Shown: in pieces, positions 22,508 through 31,850 of the stretch
How the letters are laid out: each line of letters opens with the position of its first letter
How positions within the stretch are numbered: the stretch's first letter is position 1
NCBI GenBank assembly: GCA_021234155.1
Contig: JAJEKV010000071.1
Coordinates: 4,272,483 to 4,336,482 of the forward strand
Length of the DNA stretch: 64,000 nucleotides
DNA from: Isoetes taiwanensis
Lineage: Eukaryota > Streptophyta > Lycopodiopsida > Isoetales > Isoetaceae
Reading direction: 5' to 3'
Notes under the pieces: model-generated
Databases searched by the model: none
What the model was told of the DNA's origin: nothing
Seen by the model: only the letters and a program-made list of their open reading frames with translations
Position numbers and translations under genes: made by a program

Positions 22508-24142
22508 GTATGCCAACAATTCTTTACAGCTCATAAGTATGAGCTGCTAGACCTGACAGAAAGTGATGTACAGAATATTTCGGACTTGCTAATTCAGTAT
22601 GCTCATATGGAGATAGTTGAATTCAAAAAGGATATACCAAGCAAGAGATATCTTTGGAACGATAAAGAGGTAAAAAGAAATATTGAATGGCTCAATAATA
22701 ATCTGTATGTGGCAGGACTAGATAAGGCAGCCAATAATGTGGTGTTCATTTGCCAAAAACATATTTCACAGATGGCCAAAAATAGGCTGAATAGTAATGA
22801 CTTCAGAAAATGTGACATCCCACCTGAAAAATGCATTGAGAAATGTTGTGGAGATATGGCACAATTTCCAAATCTGGGGTTAACCTGTAAGCAAAAACTT
22901 CCTTACCTAATGGCCACGTTTAAGGCCCACAAAGGAGAATATAGGTGGTTAACCAATGCTTTTGACACAATCTATTCAGGCACTGCCAAAATCATCACAG
23001 GTATTCTCAACAACTTTATGGAAAAATGGCCTCTCATGTGTCATCGACATACAGCCAGATGTAGACTCTGGGCAAAAAAACCCATAAATGCCAGTTGGAT
23101 GATTAACTCTATGTATGATGTAGTAATAAATCTCCCATACAAAATACATAACGTATTTGCAGCAGATATTATGAAATGTTATGAGAATATTCCGATCTTC
23201 GGATCAGAAGGAATTATTGAAATCATGGACGAGATTACTGACCTGATTTGGGAATTTATGATGGATGAGGAGCACCTACTGGAAATGGTCATTAAAGAAA
23301 AACACAGTAAGATTATTGTGAAATGGACCAGGAACCATAAGGACAAAGAATGGGTTAGTTGGACACATGTTACAAGAGCTGAATTTAAACACATGAATCA
23401 ATGGTTACCATCATTCCATATATCTACAAATGGGAAATGAAATATGGATACAAAAAAAAGGAATCCCCATGGGATTTGCTTGTAGCCCAAAGACATGGTG
23501 CAACTGTATCTAGGGCCGGTATGAACTTAAGTTTATTCTAAACCTTGTTAAAAGGAAGATACAATGACATTTATAGGTTTCAAAGATGTTTTTCGTTACA
23601 TTGATGACCTGAATATCATTAATCGGTGAAATTTACTTGAATTTCTATCTCCTCAAGCAGAGATTTGTATCTACAATTTGGACTACCTAGGGATTAAAGA
23701 TGAGACATCATACATTACTACTCAAGATGAACCGAGCAAGAAGATGGGGGTCAAATGTGACTTCTTGAACATATCCATTGAAGTGACTGACCAGGACAGA
23801 GGGTTATTCAAAATGAATAGATTTGACAAAAGGAAAAAATTACCATTCAAAGTTAACCGATTCATTCGAGCAGATAGTTGTAGACCGTATAAGCAAGCAT
23901 CTAAGGTAGTTATTTCACAGGTTATGCCTTATGTTTATGCTCATACAGAAAGTAATAATGCTGCAGAAGATATGGCTGAGCTCATAGAAGCTTTTTGTTT
24001 GAATGGGTTCAGGAAAAGAGATATTGTGTGGAATGTGCTTAATGTACTGCAAAAGGAGAAATTCCCTGGATTATTGTATGATATTAAGGACATGGTCAGG
24101 ACATTGAAAAATCTGGTATATATGGCAGGGAATGAAGAATAA
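22508..24142 (+). pseudogene. Reverse transcriptase of PLE copy A, frame-broken as assembled
   Basis: Same RT as copy B from residue VCQQFFTAHK onward. An open frame runs 22433-23440 and resumes 23678-24142; its first 25 codons or so are flanking sequence. The break falls across RT motifs 4-5: the GIPMGFACSP and YIDD regions carry small indels relative to copy B. Nearly all differences sit at CAG/CTG-type words (for example 23448, 23490, 23545, 23580), so the break may partly be a consensus error rather than decay. The C-terminal frame also differs: copy A ends MAGNEE, copy B ends IYGRE. Confidence 0.75.
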
Positions 24143-26632
24143 CAACATAGGTGTAGGTGGGGCCTGTAGCAACAGGGCCCTACCAGCCTTGTTGTTACAA
24201 ACTAAAGTATGAAAATATGGTTGCAATGTGCAAGAAAACCATGGTACACCCACCGAACCTACGGCAGGAGGTAGGCTTTTTTATTTATATGAAATGATCA
24301 AGAACATAGTACTAATCCAATGTGGCATAGTGTACTTAGAAATTAGCTGAACCACTCTACATACCATATATGCAGTGCAGTGGTTGACATGTACCAAAAT
24401 ATGAATAATGGGTGTATATGGTTTTATGAATTGGGAACAAAAATAAAGGTCCTGAGAACAATGTAAATAGAATACTCAGAATAAGGTACCCTGAGATGAA
24501 CAAGTGCAGTTAGTAGCAAAAGAATTATGGCTAACTGCAAGAACTTGTTGTTGTAGCCATTAGCATTAGATTGTATGAAGTATATAAATCATACATTGTT
24601 TGTATGTGTTTCCCATCTACCCAGTAGAAATTAAGTTACACCTAGTGCACCTCCCAATAATAGTGCACAATAGTAGGGATAGGTTTGTGACTAGAAAAAT
24701 AAAAGTATGGATATTGGGAGACCTTTGGAAATTATTTGAGTTCTAAAATATTAAGCAATGGTCGAGATGAACAGTAAAAAACTAGGGTTGCCGGATCTGG
24801 ATGCTCTGCTATGCCGGGTGGATTACGGTTACTTCTGACATCGGATTGACAGATATACATACACATGGATTACTGGAAGAAGCGTAAAAGCAAAGGTATG
24901 AACCTATCTAGGACCGCTCGGTAGCAAGAACTAATTGCATGAATATAAACGAATGGGCTATTTCAGAATTACCCTGCGTATGCTTGCATTCCTCCTGGTT
25001 GGATTGTCTGTGATCTTTAAGATCACATGACGAGAAAGAAAGGAGACTTGAATTTGGCTACTAGGAAGAGAATTGCAGAGGAAAAAAGCCAAGCTACCAG
25101 CTGCAAAAAACTCTTTCAGTTTCACAAAACTTCTGTGAAGGATGCACCGAAAATTTGTATCCGAGAGCAAACAAGAAGAAAGGGAAGATGAAGGGGATCA
25201 CAAGGGTGATGGCAATGCAAAAGACCCTGATTATAGCAGAAATTGTAACAGGGTTAATGAGCAGATTACTGGAGGACAAGAAGACCCTGGCAGAATGGTG
25301 GGATCTATGGATGCAATTAGCAGAGAAGAGGGATTGCTACAGCATACTGAACCAGATCTACAACTTGGCAAAAAAAATATGGAGTTCAAGCGAAATACCC
25401 AGGTCTTTAAGTGTAGTAGATTGAATTTTACTCAAGCATTTGCTTATTTTAAGTAATTTAAGTGATTTAAGGAAGTAGGGTTGATCCAAGAAGATAATAC
25501 TGTTCAAAATCGTAATAAGTTAGTAGATCAGATTTATGATGGGTAAATTAGCAGTAATTGCTATAATGAACCAGCATGGATCAAGAATAGCTTTCCATCA
25601 TGGTAGATAAGGGCTAGTCTAAAAAGAGTCCAGACTTAACTCCAGGCTATTATGATGAAGAATATCGATTTGTGGCTTGCTAAATTGATAAGGACTATAA
25701 CAGGTTGCAGGGCTTTGTTTCTTTTTTGTTAAGTTTAAATCTGATCACATATTTGTTATTCTATGTGTTGCAACCAATGTGGTACATAGGGTTGCAGGTT
25801 ATTGCTGTGTTTTTGCAATTATTTGGATCTTACACAGCTGTAGATTGTAAATGTATGCATAAGCACATGTAAATTCAATCTGATTTTCTGTTTTCTGACC
25901 ATATATGGCAGTTTTGCTTCCATTTGCCATTTGTCTCAGAAAAATCAGTTTGAGTAGACTAATTTACCTTAATCTTGTTTGTTAGTTTACAAAGCTGGGG
26001 TGAGGGTGATAAGTTTAAAAGATCTTATGACACCGCTACCCAAAGGCAAGGCAACCATCTAATGCTTGTTTTTGTTCTTGTGGTGCGGTGCCAAGGATCT
26101 TTTACTCCCGCTATGTTCTCGTTTAAAATTGAAGCTCGATCTTGAACATGGAATTATAATGATGTATTGATGAAGACAAAGAACAAGACATGTGGCCTTG
26201 ATATGGCTAACTCCTAGTATTTTATTTTTGCTGCTTAATGACAAACGTTTAGAGCATAGAGCATGTAATGACACTTTATGAATAAATTATGATGATTGTT
26301 TAAGAAAAACTGTATTGGCAAATGCATTGTGTTGATTGCAGTGGCATTTAATGATTTCTTAAAGATTGATTGGTTTCTATGGTTACTGCTGGCTGCATTT
26401 GCTTGACCATAAGATTGCCATGGGGAAGATTTTCATTAATATTTTGTGTATTTGATAGTATATGAGATTAATGAGCATAGGCATCGAAAATATGTTATCA
26501 TAATGGGAACATAGTCTTGGCCTAAAAATTGGACACCTGACTTTTTTTAGGGCTGCATATTGTACCAAATTAGTTCCTTGAAAAGGTCTAAAGAGGTAAA
26601 AAGTCTGGATAACAGATTTAAAAGGTTTTTTT
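22508..26632 (+). mobile_element. Penelope-like retroelement copy A, 5'-truncated (pseudo-LTR-like)
   Basis: About 4.12 kb nearly identical to 28908-33028 in direct orientation, offset 6400 bases. It starts abruptly inside the RT gene at gtatgccaacaattc and ends at aaaaggttttttt. The complete downstream copy starts directly after it, so the two are head-to-tail. Penelope-like elements are known for such tandem arrays, in which a partial upstream copy acts like an LTR (pseudo-LTR). Confidence 0.8.
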
Positions 26633-26770
26633 GTATTCTTACCCAGTTAGTTGGTTTTACCAACTACCTTGACTATGTTTACTATAATTCCAGGTGATGA
26701 ATGAACTAATGGTTTACTGAAATTATTATAGGAAGTTACAAAAGAAGAAGATGGTGCAGAAGACAGCAAC

Positions 26771-28255
26771 ATGCAGTGGATTAAGGAACTTATGGCATTG
26801 AATTATGATAAGTGTGGCATTGTTTGCCCAAACTTTGCAGTTCAGACCATTCTGGGATGCGTGAAGAATAAGGAGATCCATTCATATATTACTTTCATGG
26901 AGATAAATACAAGTGACAAGAAGATGTCACCTGTTGCTTGGCTGGGTTTTGACGGATGGTTCAAGATGTACCAAGCTATGAAAAAGGTAAACTTTGAATA
27001 CACTAAATGTAGAGACCTTCTGGCCAGTGTATATCAGAATTTCAGCACTGTTCTATATGACAGAACATGCCTTGAAGATATTCAAGCTAAAAAATTCATG
27101 TTAGGCCTTACAGCATTGGAAAAAGCAAATGGGATAAAACCTCTTACTTTTGATAATAATGACCAAACAATTTACTGTGATAAGCAAGATGCACAGGATT
27201 GCTTATTTTCTGAATTGGATCTGTTTGATGATGAAGTGCAACAAAAGGATAGTTCGAATATGCAAGGGGATAATAGCATTGAAGCAGAAGATGATGTCCC
27301 CAATCTTACCTTGGCTAATTCTGCTTGCTTCCCATTAATCACAGAGCAGGCTGTAGAAGGTTATGCTGCTATGTATGAACATGCCATTTGGAAGAGTGGT
27401 AACTTTGGGGCTCTGGCTCCAATTGACACTGAAACATGGATAGCTTTGGCTGGTATCTCCAAAGAGGAAGTCAGTAATGCCAAACTGGCTGCTACTAAAC
27501 TTGACAGAATGTTTAACATTTTGTATGTGGACTTGGACTTCAAAATGGAATTCTTTGATCAGACATGCATCAGAAGTGGAAAGATACAAATATGCCAAAA
27601 AGGCCACATGGCCTTCCCTAATATTGAGCGCAATGACTATTACCTCAAGCGAATTTGGAGGTCACACTGTCCATATTTCACTTGCACTTGTGAAAAGAAC
27701 AAGAGTCTCAAAAACAAAGGTAACAAAAATGAAGATTGCAAGTGTGGAGTCATTTGGTTTGACCAAGGAGTGTGGTTTATATTAAACCAAATGGAAGCTA
27801 TTTTACCACAAGCTTCACCTATGATGAGAATGGTTACATTGACCAAATTGCTCAGTAACATGCTAAAACCAGCTGTTATAGCGTATATTTCTTACTTAGA
27901 GGTAAGAAAGAATATGCTGGAAATGACCTTGAGCTTTGCAAACACCCCTGAGAAAAGTCTCAAACAGCAATATGGGGATAATAAAATGGCTGACATTGTG
28001 GAGAAGATGATCAAACCGGTTTCATTCCTCAAGTTTCAGGGATCTGCCAAAAAGCCAGTCTTTGTGGACAGAAGGTATAATGCCAACAAGACAACCAAAA
28101 ATGAAAAGATGATGACCCCTGTACTAGCACCAAGGATCACTAAAGATCCTAGGAAAACAGAAAATGCCACGGCTGAAAAGAAGAAAGAAGATGTTACATC
28201 ACTGGTTGATGACTACCATGCTGAGATAAACATTGTGGAAGAATCACAAGAATAA
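26771..28255 (+). CDS. PLE ORF1 protein, unknown family
   Basis: A 494-aa protein encoded directly upstream of the RT in copy B and absent from truncated copy A. The frame is open from 26732, directly after attattatag, so an upstream exon may add about 13 residues (EVTKEEDGAEDSN). No signal peptide or membrane segment. The middle is acidic (about residues 145-180, including SELDLFDDEVQQ). A Cys cluster with CPYFTCTC at about 299 and DCKCG at about 322 could bind zinc. The last 90 residues are Lys-rich with coiled-coil character. I do not recognise a family; by position it is the ORF1 of this element, expected to bind RNA. A consensus donor (GAG/GTAAGA) at 27901/27902 could splice it in frame to the RT. 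Confidence 0.7.
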   Translation: MQWIKELMALNYDKCGIVCPNFAVQTILGCVKNKEIHSYITFMEINTSDKKMSPVAWLGFDGWFKMYQAMKKVNFEYTKCRDLLASVYQNFSTVLYDRTCLEDIQAKKFMLGLTALEKANGIKPLTFDNNDQTIYCDKQDAQDCLFSELDLFDDEVQQKDSSNMQGDNSIEAEDDVPNLTLANSACFPLITEQAVEGYAAMYEHAIWKSGNFGALAPIDTETWIALAGISKEEVSNAKLAATKLDRMFNILYVDLDFKMEFFDQTCIRSGKIQICQKGHMAFPNIERNDYYLKRIWRSHCPYFTCTCEKNKSLKNKGNKNEDCKCGVIWFDQGVWFILNQMEAILPQASPMMRMVTLTKLLSNMLKPAVIAYISYLEVRKNMLEMTLSFANTPEKSLKQQYGDNKMADIVEKMIKPVSFLKFQGSAKKPVFVDRRYNANKTTKNEKMMTPVLAPRITKDPRKTENATAEKKKEDVTSLVDDYHAEINIVEESQE

Positions 28256-28442
28256 ACTCAATCAGAGTTCTTCCTTTTTTTTTGATATACAAGAGAATTT
28301 TCCATTATATCTCTTGAAAATATGATAGGGATTTTTTCCCATTGCCATTTGGCCTACATATCGATATGAATAAAGATCTTGCATCCTTTATCTTTAAAGT
28401 TATGTTGCATTTACTGAAGTACTGATTTAGTAAATATTGTAG

Positions 28443-30533
28443 GTACACAAGATCAAATCAAGAGAAATTATCAAAGACAAAAACCTAAGGAGACATCTGA
28501 TCTGTACAGAAGAAAAAGAGGATACAAAAATTATCCATGCAACATTCTTTTCCAAAGCATTAGAAAAATTCAATATTAAGAGGATTTTTGAAGTTGTTCT
28601 CAGTGAGATACTACATGAAAGAGGACTAGAACTTATTGAAAAAACAACATTCTCATGGAGATATATTGAGCAGATCAAGGACAAAGTCTATAAACCGTTT
28701 AAGGTATTTGCTGATGGAACCAAGAATGGCTGTCCTTGCAGTAACCCAAACTTGGCCAAATTTATTGATCCGGCCATAGGGCATGTTAGAACCATTGATT
28801 TGAATATCATAAAGTCTGGAAAACTCAGGAAAGCCTTTTCATATGGATTGAACCATATTCCTGACAGCAGCTTTAATGTACAAGAGTTCATGGAAGATTT
28901 CAATAAAGTATGCCAACAATTCTTTACAGCTCATAAGTATGAGCTGCTAGACCTGACAGAAAGTGATGTACAGAATATTTCGGACTTGCTAATTCAGTAT
29001 GCTCATATGGAGATAGTTGAATTCAAAAAGGATATACCAAGCAAGAGATATCTTTGGAACGATAAAGAGGTAAAAAGAAATATTGAATGGCTCAATAATA
29101 ATCTGTATGTGGCAGGACTAGATAAGGCAGCCAATAATGTGGTGTTCATTTGCCAAAAACATATTTCACGATGGCCCAAAAATAGGCTGAATAGTAATGA
29201 CTTCAGAAAATGTGACATCCCACCTGAAAAATGCATTGAGAAATGTTGTGGAGATATGGCACAATTTCCAAATCTGGGGTTAACCTGTAAGCAAAAACTT
29301 CCTTACCTAATGGCCACGTTTAAGGCCCACAAAGGAGAATATAGGTGGTTAACCAATGCTTTTGACACAATCTATTCAGGCACTGCCAAAATCATCACAG
29401 GTATTCTCAACAACTTTATGGAAAAATGGCCTCTCATGTGTCATCGACATACAGCCAGATGTAGACTCTGGGCAAAAAAACCCATAAATGCCAGTTGGAT
29501 GATTAACTCTATGTATGATGTAGTAATAAATCTCCCATACAAAATACATAACGTATTTGCAGCAGATATTATGAAATGTTATGAGAATATTCCGATCTTC
29601 GGATCAGAAGGAATTATTGAAATCATGGACGAGATTACTGACCTGATTTGGGAATTTATGATGGATGAGGAGCACCTACTGGAAATGGTCATTAAAGAAA
29701 AACACAGTAAGATTATTGTGAAATGGACCAGGAACCATAAGGACAAAGAATGGGTTAGTTGGACACATGTTACAAGAGCTGAATTTAAACACATGAATCA
29801 ATGGTTACTGTCATTCTGTTATCTACAAATGGGAAATGAAATATGGATACAGCAAAAAGGAATCCCCATGGGATTTGCTTGTAGCCCAGCATGGTGCAAC
29901 CTGTATCTAGGCTGGTATGAACTTAAGTTTATTCTAAACCTTGCAGCAAAAGGAAGATACAATGACATTTATAGGTTTCAGCATGCTGCTCGTTACATTG
30001 ATGACCTGAATATCATTAATGGGGGAAATGTACTTGAATTTCTATCTCCTCAAGCAGAGATTTGTATCTACAATTTGGACTACCTAGGGATTAAAGATGA
30101 GACATCATACATTACTACTCAAGATGAACCGAGCAAGAAGATGGGGGTCAAATGTGACTTCTTGAACATATCCATTGAAGTGACTGACCAGGACAGAGGG
30201 TTATTCAAAATGAATAGATTTGACAAAAGGAAAAAATTACCATTCAAAGTTAACCGATTCATTCGAGCAGATAGTTGTAGACCGTATAAGCAAGCATCTA
30301 AGGTAGTTATTTCACAGGTTATGCCTTATGTTTATGCTCATACAGAAAGTAATAATGCTGCAGAAGATATGGCTGAGCTCATAGAAGCTTTTTGTTTGAA
30401 TGGGTTCAGGAAAAGAGATATTGTGTGGAATGTGCTTAATGTACTGCAAAAGGAGAAATTCCCTGGATTATTGTATGATATTAAGGACATGGTCGGGGAC
30501 ATTGAAAAATCTGGTATATATGGCAGGGAATGA
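28443..30533 (+). CDS. Penelope-like reverse transcriptase
   Basis: Polymerase that would copy element RNA by target-primed or telomere-primed synthesis. The frame opens at 28443 directly after ttgtag; the first ATG of the long frame is 28752 (593 aa), and the extra 103 codons are also open. Numbered from 28752: DKAANN at 124 (PLE N-terminal motif), FKAHK at 190-194 (counterpart of the PLE LPKIHK motif), FAADIMKCYENIP with catalytic Asp 272, KGIPMGFACSP at 369-379, and RYIDD at 414-418 holding the catalytic Asp pair. These are followed by FLNISIE at 470 and a thumb with SCRPYKQ at 508-514, the order typical of PLE RTs. It ends soon after the thumb, with no GIY-YIG. ORF1 lies upstream. A TERT-like N-terminal domain is not seen. 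Confidence 0.85.
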   Translation, partial: VHKIKSREIIKDKNLRRHLICTEEKEDTKIIHATFFSKALEKFNIKRIFEVVLSEILHERGLELIEKTTFSWRYIEQIKDKVYKPFKVFADGTKNGCPCSNPNLAKFIDPAIGHVRTIDLNIIKSGKLRKAFSYGLNHIPDSSFNVQEFMEDFNKVCQQFFTAHKYELLDLTESDVQNISDLLIQYAHMEIVEFKKDIPSKRYLWNDKEVKRNIEWLNNNLYVAGLDKAANNVVFICQKHISRWPKNRLNSNDFRKCDIPPEKCIEKCCGDMAQFPNLGLTCKQKLPYLMATFKAHKGEYRWLTNAFDTIYSGTAKIITGILNNFMEKWPLMCHRHTARCRLWAKKPINASWMINSMYDVVINLPYKIHNVFAADIMKCYENIPIFGSEGIIEIMDEITDLIWEFMMDEEHLLEMVIKEKHSKIIVKWTRNHKDKEWVSWTHVTRAEFKHMNQWLLSFCYLQMGNEIWIQQKGIPMGFACSPAWCNLYLGWYELKFILNLAAKGRYNDIYRFQHAARYIDDLNIINGGNVLEFLSPQAEICIYNLDYLGIKDETSYITTQDEPSKKMGVKCDFLNISIEVTDQDRGLFKMNRFDKRKKLPFKVNRFIRADSCRPYKQASKVVISQVMPYVYAHTESNNAAEDMAELIEAFCLNGFRKRDIVWNVLNVLQKEKFPGLLYDIKDMVGDIEKSGIYGRE

Positions 30534-30553
30534 AGAATAACAACATAGGTGTA

Positions 30554-30582
30554 GGTGGGGCCTGTAGCAACAGGGCCCTACC
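30554..30582 (+). other. Strong RNA hairpin just after the RT stop
   Basis: ggtggggcctgt pairs with acagggccctacc around loop agca: 12 pairs with one bulged G and one G-U. It starts 20 bases after the RT stop codon and is identical in copy A (24156-24184). Possibly a structured 3' UTR element recognised by the RT; the function is inference. Confidence 0.6.
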
Positions 30583-31421
30583 AGCCTTGTTGTTACAAAC
30601 TAAAGTATGAAAATATGGTTGCAATGTGCAAGAAAACCATGGTACACCCACCGAACCTACGGCAGGAGGTAGGCTTTTTTATTTATATGAAATGATCAAG
30701 AACATAGTACTAATCCAATGTGGCATAGTGTACTTAGAAATTAGCTGAACCACTCTACATACCATATATGCAGTGCAGTGGTTGACATGTACCAAAATAT
30801 GAATAATGGGTGTATATGGTTTTATGAATTGGGAACAAAAATAAAGGTCCTGAGAACAATGTAAGTAGAATACTCAGAATAAGGTACCCTGAGATGAACA
30901 AGTGCAGTTAGTAGCAAAAGAATTATGGCTAACTGCAAGAACTTGTTGTTGTAGCCATTAGCATTAGATTGTATGAAGTATATAAATCATACATTGTTTG
31001 TATGTGTTTCCCATCTACCCAGTAGAAATTAAGTTACACCTAGTGCACCTCCCAATAATAGTGCACAATAGTAGGGATAGGTTTGTGACTAGAAAAATAA
31101 AAGTATGGATATTGGGAGACCTTTGGAAATTATTTGAGTTCTAAAATATTAAGCAATGGTCGAGATGAACAGTAAAAAACTAGGGTTGCCGGATCTGGAT
31201 GCTCTGCTATGCCGGGTGGATTACGGTTACTTCTGACATCGGATTGACAGATATACATACACATGGATTACTGGAAGAAGCGTAAAGCAAGGTATGAACC
31301 TATCTAGGACTGTCGGTAGCAAGAACTAATTGCATGAATATAAACGAATGGGCTATTTCAGAATTACCCTGCGTATGCTTGCATTCCTCCTGGTTGGATT
31401 GTCTGTGATCTTTAAGATCAC

Positions 31422-31850
31422 ATGACGAGAAAGAAAGGAGACTTGAATTTGGCTACTAGGAAGAGAATTGCAGAGGAAAAAAGCCAAGCTACCAGCTGCA
31501 AAAAACTCTTTCAGTTTCACAAAACTTCTGTGAAGGATGCACTGAAAATTTGTACTGAGAGCAGCAAGAAGAAAGGGGAAGATGAAGGGGATCACAAGGG
31601 TGATGGCAATGCAAAAGACCCTGATTATAGCAGAAATTGTAACAGGGTTAATGAGCATATTACTGGAGGACAAGAAGACCCTGGCAGAATGGTGGGATCT
31701 ATGGATGCAATTAGCAGAGAAGAGGGATTGCTACAGCATACTGAACCAGATCTACAACTTGGCAAAAAAAATATGGAGTTCAAGCGAAATACCCAGGTCT
31801 TTAAGTGTAGTAGATTGAATTTTACTCAAGCATTTGCTTATTTTAAGTAA
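31422..31850 (+). CDS. Small basic ORF in the PLE 3' region
   Basis: A 142-aa frame starting MTRKKGDLNLATRKRIAEEK, Lys/Arg-rich to about residue 48, then acidic and Gly-rich (KGEDEGDHKGDGNAKDPD). Copy A has the same start at 25027 but a +1 shift at a CAG-type word moves the rest into another frame (25142-25456). A second overlapping frame (31582-31818, LLEDKKTLAEWWDLWMQLAE) is also conserved, so the coding frame is uncertain. In the tandem array it lies upstream of the next unit's ORF1 and could be a 5' exon of it. No family recognised. Confidence 0.35.
   Translation: MTRKKGDLNLATRKRIAEEKSQATSCKKLFQFHKTSVKDALKICTESSKKKGEDEGDHKGDGNAKDPDYSRNCNRVNEHITGGQEDPGRMVGSMDAISREEGLLQHTEPDLQLGKKNMEFKRNTQVFKCSRLNFTQAFAYFK

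Noticed and set aside
28443-30533. Telomerase reverse transcriptase (TERT)
   Set aside because: The catalytic motifs and thumb are of PLE type, the TERT-specific T and CP motifs are not visible, and the gene is repetitive.
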